Assembly (NCBI RefSeq): GCF_021272345.1
Contig: NZ_JAJSDQ010000006.1
Span: 62,001 to 126,000 of the forward strand
Length of the DNA: 64,000 nt
Reading direction: 5' to 3'
DNA from: Ornithinimicrobium sediminis
GTDB lineage: Bacteria > Actinomycetota > Actinomycetes > Actinomycetales > Dermatophilaceae
The notes beneath the pieces are model-generated. The model did not search any database. It had not been told where the DNA came from and saw only the letters and a list, made by a program, of their open reading frames with translations. A program made the position numbers and the translations under genes. Positions within the stretch are counted from its first letter, which is position 1. Each line of letters opens with the position of its first letter. Positions 1 to 7,936 of the stretch are shown here, in pieces.

Positions 1-815
1 ATCACGTCGGCTCCGGCCTCGGCCATGTCGACCAGCAGCTCGCCGGTGCCGACCCCGAAGTGGATGCGGGGCACGCCGGTCTCCGCCGCCGCGGCCAGCA
101 CCGCCCGGCTGTGCGGCTCGACGTGGCGCAGGTAGTCGGCGCGGGAGAGGAAGCCCGCCCACGAGTCGAAGAGCTGCACCGCGCTCGCCCCCGCCGCGGC
201 CTGCACCTGCAGGAAGGCCGCCGAGATCTGGGCCAGCCGTGCGCAGAGGTCGTGCCAGAGCACCGGGTCGCCGTGCATGAGCGCCTTGGTGCGCTCGTGG
301 TTCTTCGAGGGTCCTCCCTCGACGAGGTAGGACGCCAGCGTGAACGGGGCACCGGCGAAGCCGATGAGCGGCGTGGGGCCGAGCTCGGCGGTCAGCAGGC
401 GCACGGACTCGGTGACGTCGGTGACATGCCCGGGGGTGAGCTCGGGCAGGCGGTCGAGGTCGGCACGGGTGCGGAACGGCTCCGCCACGACCGGCCCCAC
501 GCCCGGCCGGATCTCGATGTCGACCCCCACGGCCTGGACCGGCACCACGATGTCGCTGAAGAAGATCGCCGCGTCCACCCCGTGGCGCCGCACGGGCTGC
601 AGGGTGATCTCCGTGACGAGCTCGGGGGTGCGGCACGCCGTGAGCATCTCGACGCCCTCGCGCAGGGCGCGGTACTCCGGCAGCGACCGCCCGGCCTGGC
701 GCATGAACCACACGGGGGTCCGGTCCACCGGCAGCTGCCGGGCTGCACGGACCAGCAGGCTCTCCCGGGGGGAGACCGCCGCGGGGGGTGTGCTGTCAGG
801 GGTGGGCTCGCTCAC
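1..815 (-). CDS. hemE: Uroporphyrinogen decarboxylase HemE (C-terminus off the window)
   Basis: Decarboxylates the four acetate side chains of uroporphyrinogen III to give coproporphyrinogen III in cytosolic haem synthesis. About 271 codons are visible, read leftwards from a GTG at 815, with GAGGA a few bases upstream; the rest lies beyond base 1. The N-terminal stretch PVWFMRQAGRSLPEYR, the FFSDI motif with its substrate-binding Asp, and the GFAGAPFTLASYLVEGG and QLFDSWAG blocks are diagnostic of the family. The gene is divergent from a DUF3000 gene, the usual actinobacterial arrangement. A second haem gene, ferrochelatase, is at 55734-56945 and not linked to it. Confidence 0.95.
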   Translation of the reverse strand, partial: MSEPTPDSTPPAAVSPRESLLVRAARQLPVDRTPVWFMRQAGRSLPEYRALREGVEMLTACRTPELVTEITLQPVRRHGVDAAIFFSDIVVPVQAVGVDIEIRPGVGPVVAEPFRTRADLDRLPELTPGHVTDVTESVRLLTAELGPTPLIGFAGAPFTLASYLVEGGPSKNHERTKALMHGDPVLWHDLCARLAQISAAFLQVQAAAGASAVQLFDSWAGFLSRADYLRHVEPHSRAVLAAAAETGVPRIHFGVGTGELLVDMAEAGADV

Positions 816-882
816 CGGACGATCCTCGCACGCCACGGCGCACCCCGGCGTTGCGGTCCACGGTCCGGCCCACCCCTCGGCA

Positions 883-888
883 TACTCT
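883..888 (+). promoter_or_regulatory. Candidate -10 element of a leaderless promoter
   Basis: TACTCT fits the actinobacterial TAnnnT -10 pattern and ends 7 nt before the GTG at 896, so transcription should start at or next to the start codon. No clear -35 is visible. It lies in the 80-bp gap between divergent hemE and the DUF3000 gene. The assignment is inferred from spacing. Confidence 0.4.
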
Positions 889-895
889 TACGGGT

Positions 896-1519
896 GTGGT
901 GAGCCGCATCCCCGCCGGGCGCTCCGTGCCTGACGCAGAGTCCTCGCGAGACGCCGCCCTGTTCACCAGGGCACTGGCGGCGCTGCGTGGTGTCACCCTG
1001 CGCCCGGAGCTGGTGCTGGAGGAGGTGCCCGCCCCGACCCGCCTGTCACCGCACGCCGTCGCTCTCTCGGGTGAGGTCGTCACCTCCCGTGACCCCGACG
1101 ACGAGCCCGTCGCCACCGGACGCTTCGTCCTGCTCTTCGACCCCTCCGGCCCGGAGCCGTGGGAAGGGACCTGGCGCGCCGTCACCTACGCCAAGGCCAC
1201 GATGGAGCCGGAGGTCGGGGGTGACCCGATGGCCGGCGAGGTGGGCTGGTCCTGGCTGATGGACGCCCTGGGGTCCCGTGACCTGCGGTGGGCCGCCGAG
1301 GCCGGCACCGTCACCGGCGTCTCCTCCCAGAGCTTCGGCGCCCTCGCCGACCGCGAGCCCACGGTCGAGCTCGAGATCCGCGCCTCGTGGACCCCCCTCC
1401 TCGACGACGTCACCGACGTCGTGGGGCACCTGCAGGCCTGGGGCGACCTCATGTGCACGATCGCCGGACTGCCACCCCTGCCCGACGGTGTGGTCCCCCT
1501 CCCGGGCATCCGCAGGTAG
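896..1519 (+). CDS. DUF3000 family protein
   Basis: A 207-aa protein matching the DUF3000 family of Actinobacteria, whose function is unknown. Recognisable features are the conserved middle region (GRFVLLFDPSGPEPWEGTWR), the EVGWSWLMDAL segment and the C-terminal HLQAWGDLMCTIAGLPPLPDGV block. No signal peptide or membrane segment is visible. It lies between divergent hemE and ribonuclease D, the conserved place for this family. I chose GTG 896 because a -10-like element ends 7 nt upstream; GTG 899 is equally possible, and a longer frame from 788 would run into hemE. The stop is 9 nt before rnd, so the two are probably co-transcribed. Confidence 0.85.
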   Translation: MVSRIPAGRSVPDAESSRDAALFTRALAALRGVTLRPELVLEEVPAPTRLSPHAVALSGEVVTSRDPDDEPVATGRFVLLFDPSGPEPWEGTWRAVTYAKATMEPEVGGDPMAGEVGWSWLMDALGSRDLRWAAEAGTVTGVSSQSFGALADREPTVELEIRASWTPLLDDVTDVVGHLQAWGDLMCTIAGLPPLPDGVVPLPGIRR

Positions 1520-1528
1520 GGCCGGGGG

Positions 1529-2779
1529 ATGCCGGACGAGCACGACGACGAGGAGCTCGACGCCCTCGAACACCCGCGTGACGGCGTGCCCCCCGTGGTC
1601 GACGACCCCGACCTGCTGGAGCGGGCCGTCGACGCGCTCACCTCGGGCACCGGCCCGGTCGCGGTGGACGCCGAACGGGCCTCGGGCTACCGCTACGGGC
1701 AGAGCGCCTACCTCGTGCAGCTGCGCCGCGAGGGCGCGGGCACCTGGCTCGTCGACCCTGTGCCGTTGCCGGACCTGTCCGTGCTGGACGCGGCACTGGC
1801 CGACACCGAGTGGGTGCTCCACGCGGCCACCCAGGACATCCCGTGCCTGGCCGAGCTGGGCCTGCGCCCGCGCCGCCTGTTCGACACCGAGCTCGGCGCC
1901 CGGATCGCCGGGCTGCCGCGGGTCGGGCTGTCCTCGGTGCTCGAGTACTACCTGGGCGTGACCCTGGCCAAGGAGCACTCCGCGGTGGACTGGTCCACCC
2001 GGCCGCTGCCCGAGCCCTGGCTGCGCTACGCCGCCCTCGACGTCGAGCTGCTCGTCGAGCTGCGGCACCGCATGGAGCGGGACCTCGTCGAGCAGGGCAA
2101 GCTCGGGTGGGCCGCGCAGGAGTTCGACGCCCTCACCCGGTTCACCGGCCCCGAGCAACGGCCCGACCCGTGGCGACGCACCTCCGGCATGCACCGGGTG
2201 CGCACCCGGCGCGGGGCGGCGACGGTCCGCGAGCTGTGGCGCACCCGCGACGAGCTGGCCCGCCACCGGGACGTGACCCCGGGGCGCATCCTGCCGGACG
2301 CCACCCTCATCGACCTGGCCATGCGCGCTCCCGAGAGCGAGGCCACGCTGCACCGGGGCGCGACCGAGAAGAGCCAGACCCGGCAGCGCCGTGCCGCGCA
2401 GGGCCTGAAGCGACACGCCGGGGCGTGGGTCGGTGCCATCCGCGCCGCAGCCGAGATCCCCGACCGGGAGCTGCCCGACCTCACGACCGCCTCCGACGCA
2501 CCCCCTCCTCCCCGCGCCTGGGCCGACCGCGACCCCGTCGCCGCGGCCCGCCTCACGCAGGTCAAGGAGGAGCTCGCCGCGCTCTCCGAGCACTACGAGG
2601 TGCCGGTCGAGAACCTGCTGACCCCGGACACCCTGCGGCGCGTGCTGTGGCGCCCGCCGGACCGCGACGACCCGACCGCGGTGGCCGCAGCGCTCACGGC
2701 ATACGGAGCCCGTCCGTGGCAGTGCGAGCTCGTCGCGCCGGTCATCGCGCAGGCCCTGAAGGACCACCCGGCCGACTGA
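1529..2779 (+). CDS. rnd: Ribonuclease D (3'-5' exonuclease with HRDC domain)
   Basis: A DEDD-family 3'-5' exoribonuclease, 416 aa, expected to trim stable-RNA 3' ends in the cytosol. Exo I is AVDAERASGYRY (Asp47 and Glu49), Exo II is around TQDIPCL (Asp103), and Exo III is YAALD (Tyr167 and Asp171, the DEDDy pattern). A helical HRDC-type nucleic-acid-binding domain follows from about residue 210. The ATG at 1529 follows DUF3000 by 9 nt and is preceded by a short G-run. The C-terminal ~130 residues (KEELAALSEHYEVPVENLLTPDTLRR) probably form a second HRDC-like region, as in actinobacterial RNase D. Confidence 0.92.
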   Translation: MPDEHDDEELDALEHPRDGVPPVVDDPDLLERAVDALTSGTGPVAVDAERASGYRYGQSAYLVQLRREGAGTWLVDPVPLPDLSVLDAALADTEWVLHAATQDIPCLAELGLRPRRLFDTELGARIAGLPRVGLSSVLEYYLGVTLAKEHSAVDWSTRPLPEPWLRYAALDVELLVELRHRMERDLVEQGKLGWAAQEFDALTRFTGPEQRPDPWRRTSGMHRVRTRRGAATVRELWRTRDELARHRDVTPGRILPDATLIDLAMRAPESEATLHRGATEKSQTRQRRAAQGLKRHAGAWVGAIRAAAEIPDRELPDLTTASDAPPPPRAWADRDPVAAARLTQVKEELAALSEHYEVPVENLLTPDTLRRVLWRPPDRDDPTAVAAALTAYGARPWQCELVAPVIAQALKDHPAD

Positions 2780-2806
2780 CCAGCGACCCCCGGGGGGCGG
2801 CTGGCC

Positions 2807-2824
2807 ATATCTCATATGTGATCT
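2807..2824. promoter_or_regulatory. Imperfect 18-bp palindrome, probable operator of the XRE-MurA gene
   Basis: ATATCTCATATGTGATCT is an inverted repeat centred on CATATG, with 14 of 18 positions symmetric. It lies just upstream of, and touches, the -10-like TACAGT at 2824-2829, which itself ends 7 nt before the ATG at 2837. A protein bound here would block RNA polymerase. The downstream product carries an XRE DNA-binding domain, so autoregulation is the simple inference. Confidence 0.5.
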
Positions 2825-2829
2825 ACAGT
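2824..2829 (+). promoter_or_regulatory. Candidate -10 element of the XRE-MurA gene (leaderless)
   Basis: TACAGT fits TAnnnT and ends 7 nt before ATG 2837; no Shine-Dalgarno sequence is present in between. Transcription probably begins at the A of the start codon. Confidence 0.5.
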
Positions 2830-2836
2830 TGACGCC

Positions 2837-4366
2837 ATGACCGAGCCCTACCTGTCACGCATCGGTGCCCTCATCCGGGACGCCCGCCGACACAAGGACC
2901 TGACACAGGCCGAGCTGGCCACCCTGCTGGGCACCAGCCAGAGCGCCGTCGCCCGCATCGAGCAGGGCAAGCAGAACCTCTCCCTGGAGATGCTGGCCCG
3001 CATCGGCGAGAGTCTCGACTCCGAGATCGTCTCCGTCGGCAGTGCCGTCCCGCAGAACCTGCGCATCACCGGCGGGGTCAAGCTCTCCGGCGAGATCGAC
3101 GTGCGCACCTCCAAGAACGCAGCGGTCGCCCTGCTGTGTGCCTCCCTGCTCAACAAGGGCCGCACCACGCTGCGCAACCTCGCCCGGATCGAGGAGGTCA
3201 ACCGCATCACCGAGGTGCTCACCAGCATCGGCTACAAGATCCGCTGGCTGCCGGACTCCTCCGACCTGGAGATCGTGCCCCCCGCAAAGATCGACCTCGA
3301 CGCGATGGACCAGGCAGCGGCGCGTCGCACCCGCACGATCATCATGTTCCTCGGCCCCCTCATGCACGAGTTCGACGCCTTCGAGCTGCCCTACGCCGGG
3401 GGCTGCGACCTCGGCACCCGCACCGTCGAGCCGCACATGATCGCGCTGCGGCAGTTCGGCATCGACGTCACCGCCACCACCGGCACCTACCACGTCACCG
3501 TCGACCAGCACCGCCGCCCGACCAAGCCCATCGTGCTCACCGAGCGCGGCGACACCGTCACCGAGAACGTCCTCCTGGCGGCGGCACGCCACCCCGGCAC
3601 GACGGTCATCCGCAACGCCTCGTCCAACTACATGGTCCAGGACCTCTGCGTCTTCCTGAAGGCGCTGGGCGTGCGCATCGAAGGGCTGGGCACGACCACC
3701 CTCGAGGTCACCGGTGTCCAGCACATCGACATGGACATCGAGTACTCCCCCTCCGAGGACCCGATCGAGGCGATGAGCCTGCTGGCTGCGGGGGTCGTGA
3801 CCGGCAGCGAGATCCTCGTCAAGCGGGTGCCCATCGAGTTCATGGAGATCGAGCTCGCGGTCCTCGACACGATGGGCCTGCAGTACGAGATCTCCGAGGA
3901 GTACGTGTCCGCCAACGGCCACACCCGGCTGGTGGACCTGCGCACCATCCCCGGGGCCCTCAAGGCGCCGCTGGACAAGATCCACCCGCTGCCCTTCCCC
4001 GGGCTGAACATCGACAACCTGCCCTTCTTCGCGATCATCGCCGCCTGCGCGGAGGGGTCGACGATGATCCACGACTGGGTCTACGAGAACCGCGCGATCT
4101 ACCTCACGGAGCTCACCACCCTGGGGGCCAAGGTCCACCTGATGGACCCCCACCGGGTGATGATCGAGGGGCCGACGAAGTGGCGTGCCGGGGAGATCAT
4201 GTGTCCGCCGGCACTGCGCCCCGGCGTGGTGATCCTGCTGGCGATGCTGGCCGCACCCGGGGTCTCGGTGCTGCGCAACGTCTACGTCATCCACCGCGGC
4301 TACGAGGACCTCGCGACCCGTCTGAACAACCTCGGCGCCGACATCCAGACCTTCCGCGACATCTGA
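2837..4366 (+). CDS. UDP-GlcNAc 1-carboxyvinyltransferase-like protein with N-terminal XRE helix-turn-helix
   Basis: 509 aa in two parts. Residues ~6-61 are a Cro/C1-type helix-turn-helix (TQAELATLLG then TSQSAVARIEQGK). Residues ~74-509 are a full-length EPT domain like MurA, which transfers enolpyruvate from PEP to UDP-GlcNAc in the first committed step of peptidoglycan synthesis. Key residues are kept: Lys93-Asn94 (TSKNAA), the loop cysteine Cys190 (YAGGCDLGTR, equivalent to E. coli Cys115), the Asp region in NIDNLPFF, and the C-terminal HRGYEDLATRLNNLGA block. The domain therefore looks catalytically competent, though sequence divergence suggests a MurA paralogue rather than the main MurA. 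The fusion could make enzyme and transcriptional sensor one protein; a palindrome overlaps its own promoter. The start is fixed by the leaderless -10. The next gene begins 3 nt after the stop. Confidence 0.88.
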   Translation: MTEPYLSRIGALIRDARRHKDLTQAELATLLGTSQSAVARIEQGKQNLSLEMLARIGESLDSEIVSVGSAVPQNLRITGGVKLSGEIDVRTSKNAAVALLCASLLNKGRTTLRNLARIEEVNRITEVLTSIGYKIRWLPDSSDLEIVPPAKIDLDAMDQAAARRTRTIIMFLGPLMHEFDAFELPYAGGCDLGTRTVEPHMIALRQFGIDVTATTGTYHVTVDQHRRPTKPIVLTERGDTVTENVLLAAARHPGTTVIRNASSNYMVQDLCVFLKALGVRIEGLGTTTLEVTGVQHIDMDIEYSPSEDPIEAMSLLAAGVVTGSEILVKRVPIEFMEIELAVLDTMGLQYEISEEYVSANGHTRLVDLRTIPGALKAPLDKIHPLPFPGLNIDNLPFFAIIAACAEGSTMIHDWVYENRAIYLTELTTLGAKVHLMDPHRVMIEGPTKWRAGEIMCPPALRPGVVILLAMLAAPGVSVLRNVYVIHRGYEDLATRLNNLGADIQTFRDI

Positions 4367-4369
4367 GCG

Positions 4370-5173
4370 GTGTCGCCCGTGGGGGTGGACTTCCGGCACG
4401 ACGAGCGCGGCGGGGTCACCGTGCTGCTGGACGGGCACCCGCAGTCCTACGTCCACCCACAGGACCCGGGGCTGCTGGTCTTCGAGTACGTCCAGCACCT
4501 GGCGCTGGTGCTCGACGCCCTGCCCGGGGGCCGGCTCACCGTCACCCACGTGGGGGGCGCCGGCCTGACCCTGGCGCGCTACGTCGAGCACACCCGGCCG
4601 GGCTCCCCGCAGGTCGTGCTGGAGCCCGACGAGCGGCTGACCGCCGAGGTGCGCCGCGAGCTGCCGCTCCCCCGGCGCCACCGCATCCGGGTCCGCCCGG
4701 TCGACGGCGCGAGCGGCCTGCCCGTGCTGGCGGACGGCTCGGCGGACGTCGTCGTGGTGGACGCCTACGCCGGTGGTCGCGTGCCCGGCGACCTCGTCGG
4801 ACGTGAAGCCATGCGCCAGTACGCCCGGGTGCTGGGCCCCGGCGGGCTCCTCCTGGTCAACCTGTCCGACGAGCCCGGCCTGCGCCACGTCGGCCGGGTG
4901 GTGGCCACGGCGCGCCAGGTGCTCCCGCACAGTGCGGTCCTCGGGATGGCCGAGGTGCTGAAGGGCCGGCGCTTCGGCAACGTCGTCCTGGTGGCCTCCG
5001 ACCGGCCGTTGCCCGAGGCCGACCTTGCCCGGAGGCTGGCGGGCTCCCCCTTCCCCGCGGGCCTGCGCACCAGCGCGCAGACCGCCCGCTGGTCCGCCGG
5101 CTCGGCACCCTTCGGTGACGTCGGCGAGGACTCCCCCGCACCGCCCCTGCCCGGGCAGTGGCGACGGAGGTAG
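4370..5173 (+). CDS. Spermidine synthase-like (SAM-fold) protein
   Basis: 267 aa with the Rossmann-like aminopropyltransferase/methyltransferase fold. VTHVGGAGLTLARYV is the glycine-rich nucleotide-binding motif, VVLEPDERL the acidic strand-2 end, and DVVVVDAYAGGRVPGDL the position of the catalytic Asp in spermidine synthases. Many actinobacterial members lack the full polyamine-binding set, so true spermidine synthase activity is unproven; a methyltransferase-like role is the alternative. The GTG start is 3 nt after the XRE-MurA stop, which suggests translational coupling. No membrane segments are seen, unlike the MFS-fused relatives. Confidence 0.7.
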   Translation: MSPVGVDFRHDERGGVTVLLDGHPQSYVHPQDPGLLVFEYVQHLALVLDALPGGRLTVTHVGGAGLTLARYVEHTRPGSPQVVLEPDERLTAEVRRELPLPRRHRIRVRPVDGASGLPVLADGSADVVVVDAYAGGRVPGDLVGREAMRQYARVLGPGGLLLVNLSDEPGLRHVGRVVATARQVLPHSAVLGMAEVLKGRRFGNVVLVASDRPLPEADLARRLAGSPFPAGLRTSAQTARWSAGSAPFGDVGEDSPAPPLPGQWRRR

Positions 5174-5182
5174 GTTCGGCAG

Positions 5183-5962
5183 GTGCGCACCGCCTACCTC
5201 GACCACGACGGCCCGATCGCGCTGGCTCACCGCGGCTTCTCCCGCGAAGGGCTGGAGAACTCCATGGCCGCGTTCGCCGCTGCGGTCGACCTCGGCCTGC
5301 GCTACGTCGAGACCGACGTCCACGCCACCTCCGACGAGGTCGTGGTGGCCTTCCACGACGAGAGCCTGGACCGGGTGACCGACCGCAGCGGGGCGATCAC
5401 CGCCCTGCCCTGGCGCGAGGTCCGCGAGGCCCGGATCGGCGGGGTCGAGCCCGTGCCGACCCTGGAGGACCTGCTGGGCACCTGGCCGCAGCTGCGGGTC
5501 AACATCGACATCAAGACCCCAGGGGCCATCACCCCGACCGTGCGCGTGATCGAGCGGGCGCGCGCCCACGACCGGGTCTGCATCGCCTCGTTCTCCGACC
5601 GCCGGCGCCGCGAGACGCTCGCGCGTCTCAGCCGCCCCGTGGTCACCTCGGCGGGCAGGACGACCGGGGCGCTCTTCCGGATGGCCGCCGCGCTGCCGGG
5701 TCCGGTCCGGCACGGCGCGGTAGCCCGCGCCCTCCGGGCGGTGGACGGTCTACAGGTCCCCGTGCAGCACTCCGGGATCCCCCTGGTGACCGGTCAGACC
5801 GTCCGGGCCGCCCACCGGGCGGGCGCCTTCGTGCACGTCTGGACCGTCAACGACGCGGCCGAGATGCACCGGCTGCTCGACCTCGGGGTCGACGGGCTGG
5901 TCAGCGACCGCGCCGACCTCCTGCGGGAGGTCCTCGTCGCCCGTGGCCAGTGGCCAGGCTGA
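5183..5962 (+). CDS. Glycerophosphodiester phosphodiesterase family protein
   Basis: 259-aa cytosolic GDPD-family enzyme that would hydrolyse glycerophosphodiesters to glycerol-3-phosphate and an alcohol. The TIM-barrel signatures are present: AHRGFSREGLENS near residue 15 (catalytic His-Arg and metal ligand Glu), ETDVHATSDEVVVAFHDESLDR (metal-binding Glu/Asp and second catalytic His), NIDIK, and the C-terminal VWTVND. There is no signal peptide, so it resembles the UgpQ type. GTG 5183 follows GGAGG at 5166-5170 and the upstream stop by 9 nt. It ends four bases before a convergent glycan-cluster gene. Confidence 0.9.
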   Translation: MRTAYLDHDGPIALAHRGFSREGLENSMAAFAAAVDLGLRYVETDVHATSDEVVVAFHDESLDRVTDRSGAITALPWREVREARIGGVEPVPTLEDLLGTWPQLRVNIDIKTPGAITPTVRVIERARAHDRVCIASFSDRRRRETLARLSRPVVTSAGRTTGALFRMAAALPGPVRHGAVARALRAVDGLQVPVQHSGIPLVTGQTVRAAHRAGAFVHVWTVNDAAEMHRLLDLGVDGLVSDRADLLREVLVARGQWPG

Positions 5963-5965
5963 GCG

Positions 5966-7936
5966 CTACCGGTCGCACCCGGTGAACCGCCAGAGCGAGG
6001 CCTGGCCGCCCTCGTCGACCAGGGCGAAGTCCGGCCCGTCGGTGCGGATGGTGCGCAGGCCGGGGGTGGCCTCCTCCCACTTGGCACCCTCGTCGAAGGT
6101 CAGGTCGTCGGCGTACACGTGGGTCACGCCCAGGGCCCGCACCGCCTCGCACACCGCGGGGGTGCGCTGCCACTCGTCGAAGCGCTCGGCGAGCAGCAGC
6201 CGCTCCGGTGACCCGGCGACAGGCGTGAGCTGGGGGTAGACCACTGCGACGTCGCTACGGTGCAGCAGGTAGGGGGACCCCGCCGTGGGCTCGCCCAGCA
6301 CGACCGCCCCCTCCGGCAGCGTCTCCGCCGCCCGGTCGACCATGGCGATCTCGTCCTCCTCCAGCATGGTGCCCCAGGCGATCGGCCAGGTGGAGTAGGT
6401 CGAGGACATGACCTGGACGTGCATCGACCAGCGCAGCCCGGAGGTCAGCGCCACCACACCGACCACGAGGGCGAGCGCGGCGACGGTGACGCTCACGTCG
6501 CGCCAGCGTGCCAGCCGGTGCGCCACCCAGGCCCCGCCGCCCGCGGCGAGCATCACCGCGGGGACCACCAGCAGCTGGTTGATGCGGGAGGCCTGCGTGT
6601 ACCAGAAGCCCGCCAGCACCCGCAGCGGGTTCTCCGGCGGCCCGGCGGCCAGCAGGGTCAGCACGACGGAGAGGGCGAGCGCGACGACGAGCCAGCGTGC
6701 GTGCCGGCGGCGCAGGGACAGCACGACGCCGGTGACGACCAGCGCGGTGACCGCCAGGTTGACCGACCGGATGTCGTAGACGTAGATGAGCGGGTGGTCG
6801 ATGAGCAGGGCACCGATGCCCGGCCAGTAGGTCGGCTGGCCCCCGCGCTCGTAGCTCACGATCGCCTCCACCGGTGAGGAGGACAGCACGACCACGGAGC
6901 CGGTGACGGCGACCACCGTCCCCACCACCACGGCGGTGCCGACCAGGGCGCGGTGGCCGCGGCGCCAGTAGCGCCGTGCCTGCCGGCCCAGCAGCACCAC
7001 GAGCAGCGGCGCAGCGAGCAGCACCAGCGAGAACAGGCCGGAGCCGTGCGACAGCACGACACCGGCCACCGCCCACGCCAGGGCGATGCCGTAGGCGGTG
7101 TGCAGGCGCCAGCCGAGGTCACGCCGGAAGGTCGAGATCATCAGGGCGAGGGTGCCCGGCAGGCAGGCCACACTGAGCGCGAACGGCCAGACGCCCAGCA
7201 TGGAGACGGCGATCGCCGGGAAGGTCACGTAGGACGCCGCCAGCACCGGGGTGAGCACCACCGGCAGCGCCGTCCTGGGCCACACGACGCGGGCCAGGGC
7301 CACCAGGCCGCCGATCCAGACGACCGAGCCGAGCACGACCGAGGAGGCGTTCGCGGCCTCCGTCACCTGCTCGAACCCCGGGGCCACCGCCACGACCGAG
7401 TGCCAGACCGCGGGGTAGTACGGCGCCACGGTGTCGCCGTACATCGGCGCCAGGCCGCCCAGGCTGGAGCCGTTGCCGGTGTCCCGGATGAACCACAGCG
7501 CGTTGAGGTGGAAGACGGCGTCCCAGGCCTGCGGCGGCTGGTCGGCGTGCCGCATCCCGGTCATCATCGCGGCGCCGAGGACGCCGCCGCCGAGCACCCA
7601 CGCCGCCGCGAGCCACAGACGCTCGGGGCGCACCAGGGCGCGCTGCCCCGCGGGGCGCACGCCGGCCGGGTGGCTCAGGGTGCCGAGCCCGAGCCCGAGC
7701 CCCAGGGCCACCAGCGCTGCCGCGAGCACGGCGAGCAGGAACGTGCCCAGTGACCAGGTGACGCCGAGCAGGCCGTAGGCCACCGCGGCCACGCCGGCAT
7801 ACCCGGAGGTCACGGCCGGCCCCACCCCCCAGGCGACGAGCCCACGCACGCCGAGCAGGCGCACCACGGCATACCCGGGCAGCGTCCACAGCGCGGCCAG
7901 GCCGACCAGGCCCGGCACCACGGAGAGCCAGCTCAT
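5966..7936 (-). CDS. Large polytopic membrane protein, DUF6541-like
   Basis: 656 aa with hydrophobic segments through most of its length, starting with an N-terminal helix pair (SVVPGLVGLAALWTLPGYAVVRLL). It resembles the DUF6541 family of actinobacterial membrane proteins found in polysaccharide loci. A periplasmic-type loop with acidic residues (HADQPPQAWDAVFHLNALWFIRDTGN) follows the first helices, as in GT-C glycosyltransferases, and a soluble C-terminal part of about 140 residues ends the protein. A GT-C transferase or glycan polymerase role is inferred from topology and context. Its ATG overlaps the stop of the UDP-sugar dehydrogenase gene in an ATGA, so it is translationally coupled to it. 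Confidence 0.65.
   Translation of the reverse strand: MSWLSVVPGLVGLAALWTLPGYAVVRLLGVRGLVAWGVGPAVTSGYAGVAAVAYGLLGVTWSLGTFLLAVLAAALVALGLGLGLGTLSHPAGVRPAGQRALVRPERLWLAAAWVLGGGVLGAAMMTGMRHADQPPQAWDAVFHLNALWFIRDTGNGSSLGGLAPMYGDTVAPYYPAVWHSVVAVAPGFEQVTEAANASSVVLGSVVWIGGLVALARVVWPRTALPVVLTPVLAASYVTFPAIAVSMLGVWPFALSVACLPGTLALMISTFRRDLGWRLHTAYGIALAWAVAGVVLSHGSGLFSLVLLAAPLLVVLLGRQARRYWRRGHRALVGTAVVVGTVVAVTGSVVVLSSSPVEAIVSYERGGQPTYWPGIGALLIDHPLIYVYDIRSVNLAVTALVVTGVVLSLRRRHARWLVVALALSVVLTLLAAGPPENPLRVLAGFWYTQASRINQLLVVPAVMLAAGGGAWVAHRLARWRDVSVTVAALALVVGVVALTSGLRWSMHVQVMSSTYSTWPIAWGTMLEEDEIAMVDRAAETLPEGAVVLGEPTAGSPYLLHRSDVAVVYPQLTPVAGSPERLLLAERFDEWQRTPAVCEAVRALGVTHVYADDLTFDEGAKWEEATPGLRTIRTDGPDFALVDEGGQASLWRFTGCDR

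Noticed and set aside
1-350. Open frames on both strands in other phases at the window start
   Set aside because: The minus-strand frame ending at base 1 reads as HemE throughout; the others are shadows of it.
2855-5713. A 952-codon open frame on the minus strand across the MurA-like, spermidine-synthase-like and GDPD genes
   Set aside because: It is antisense to three genes with clear family motifs. Composition is the His/Arg/Gly/Gln-rich type that high GC produces by chance.
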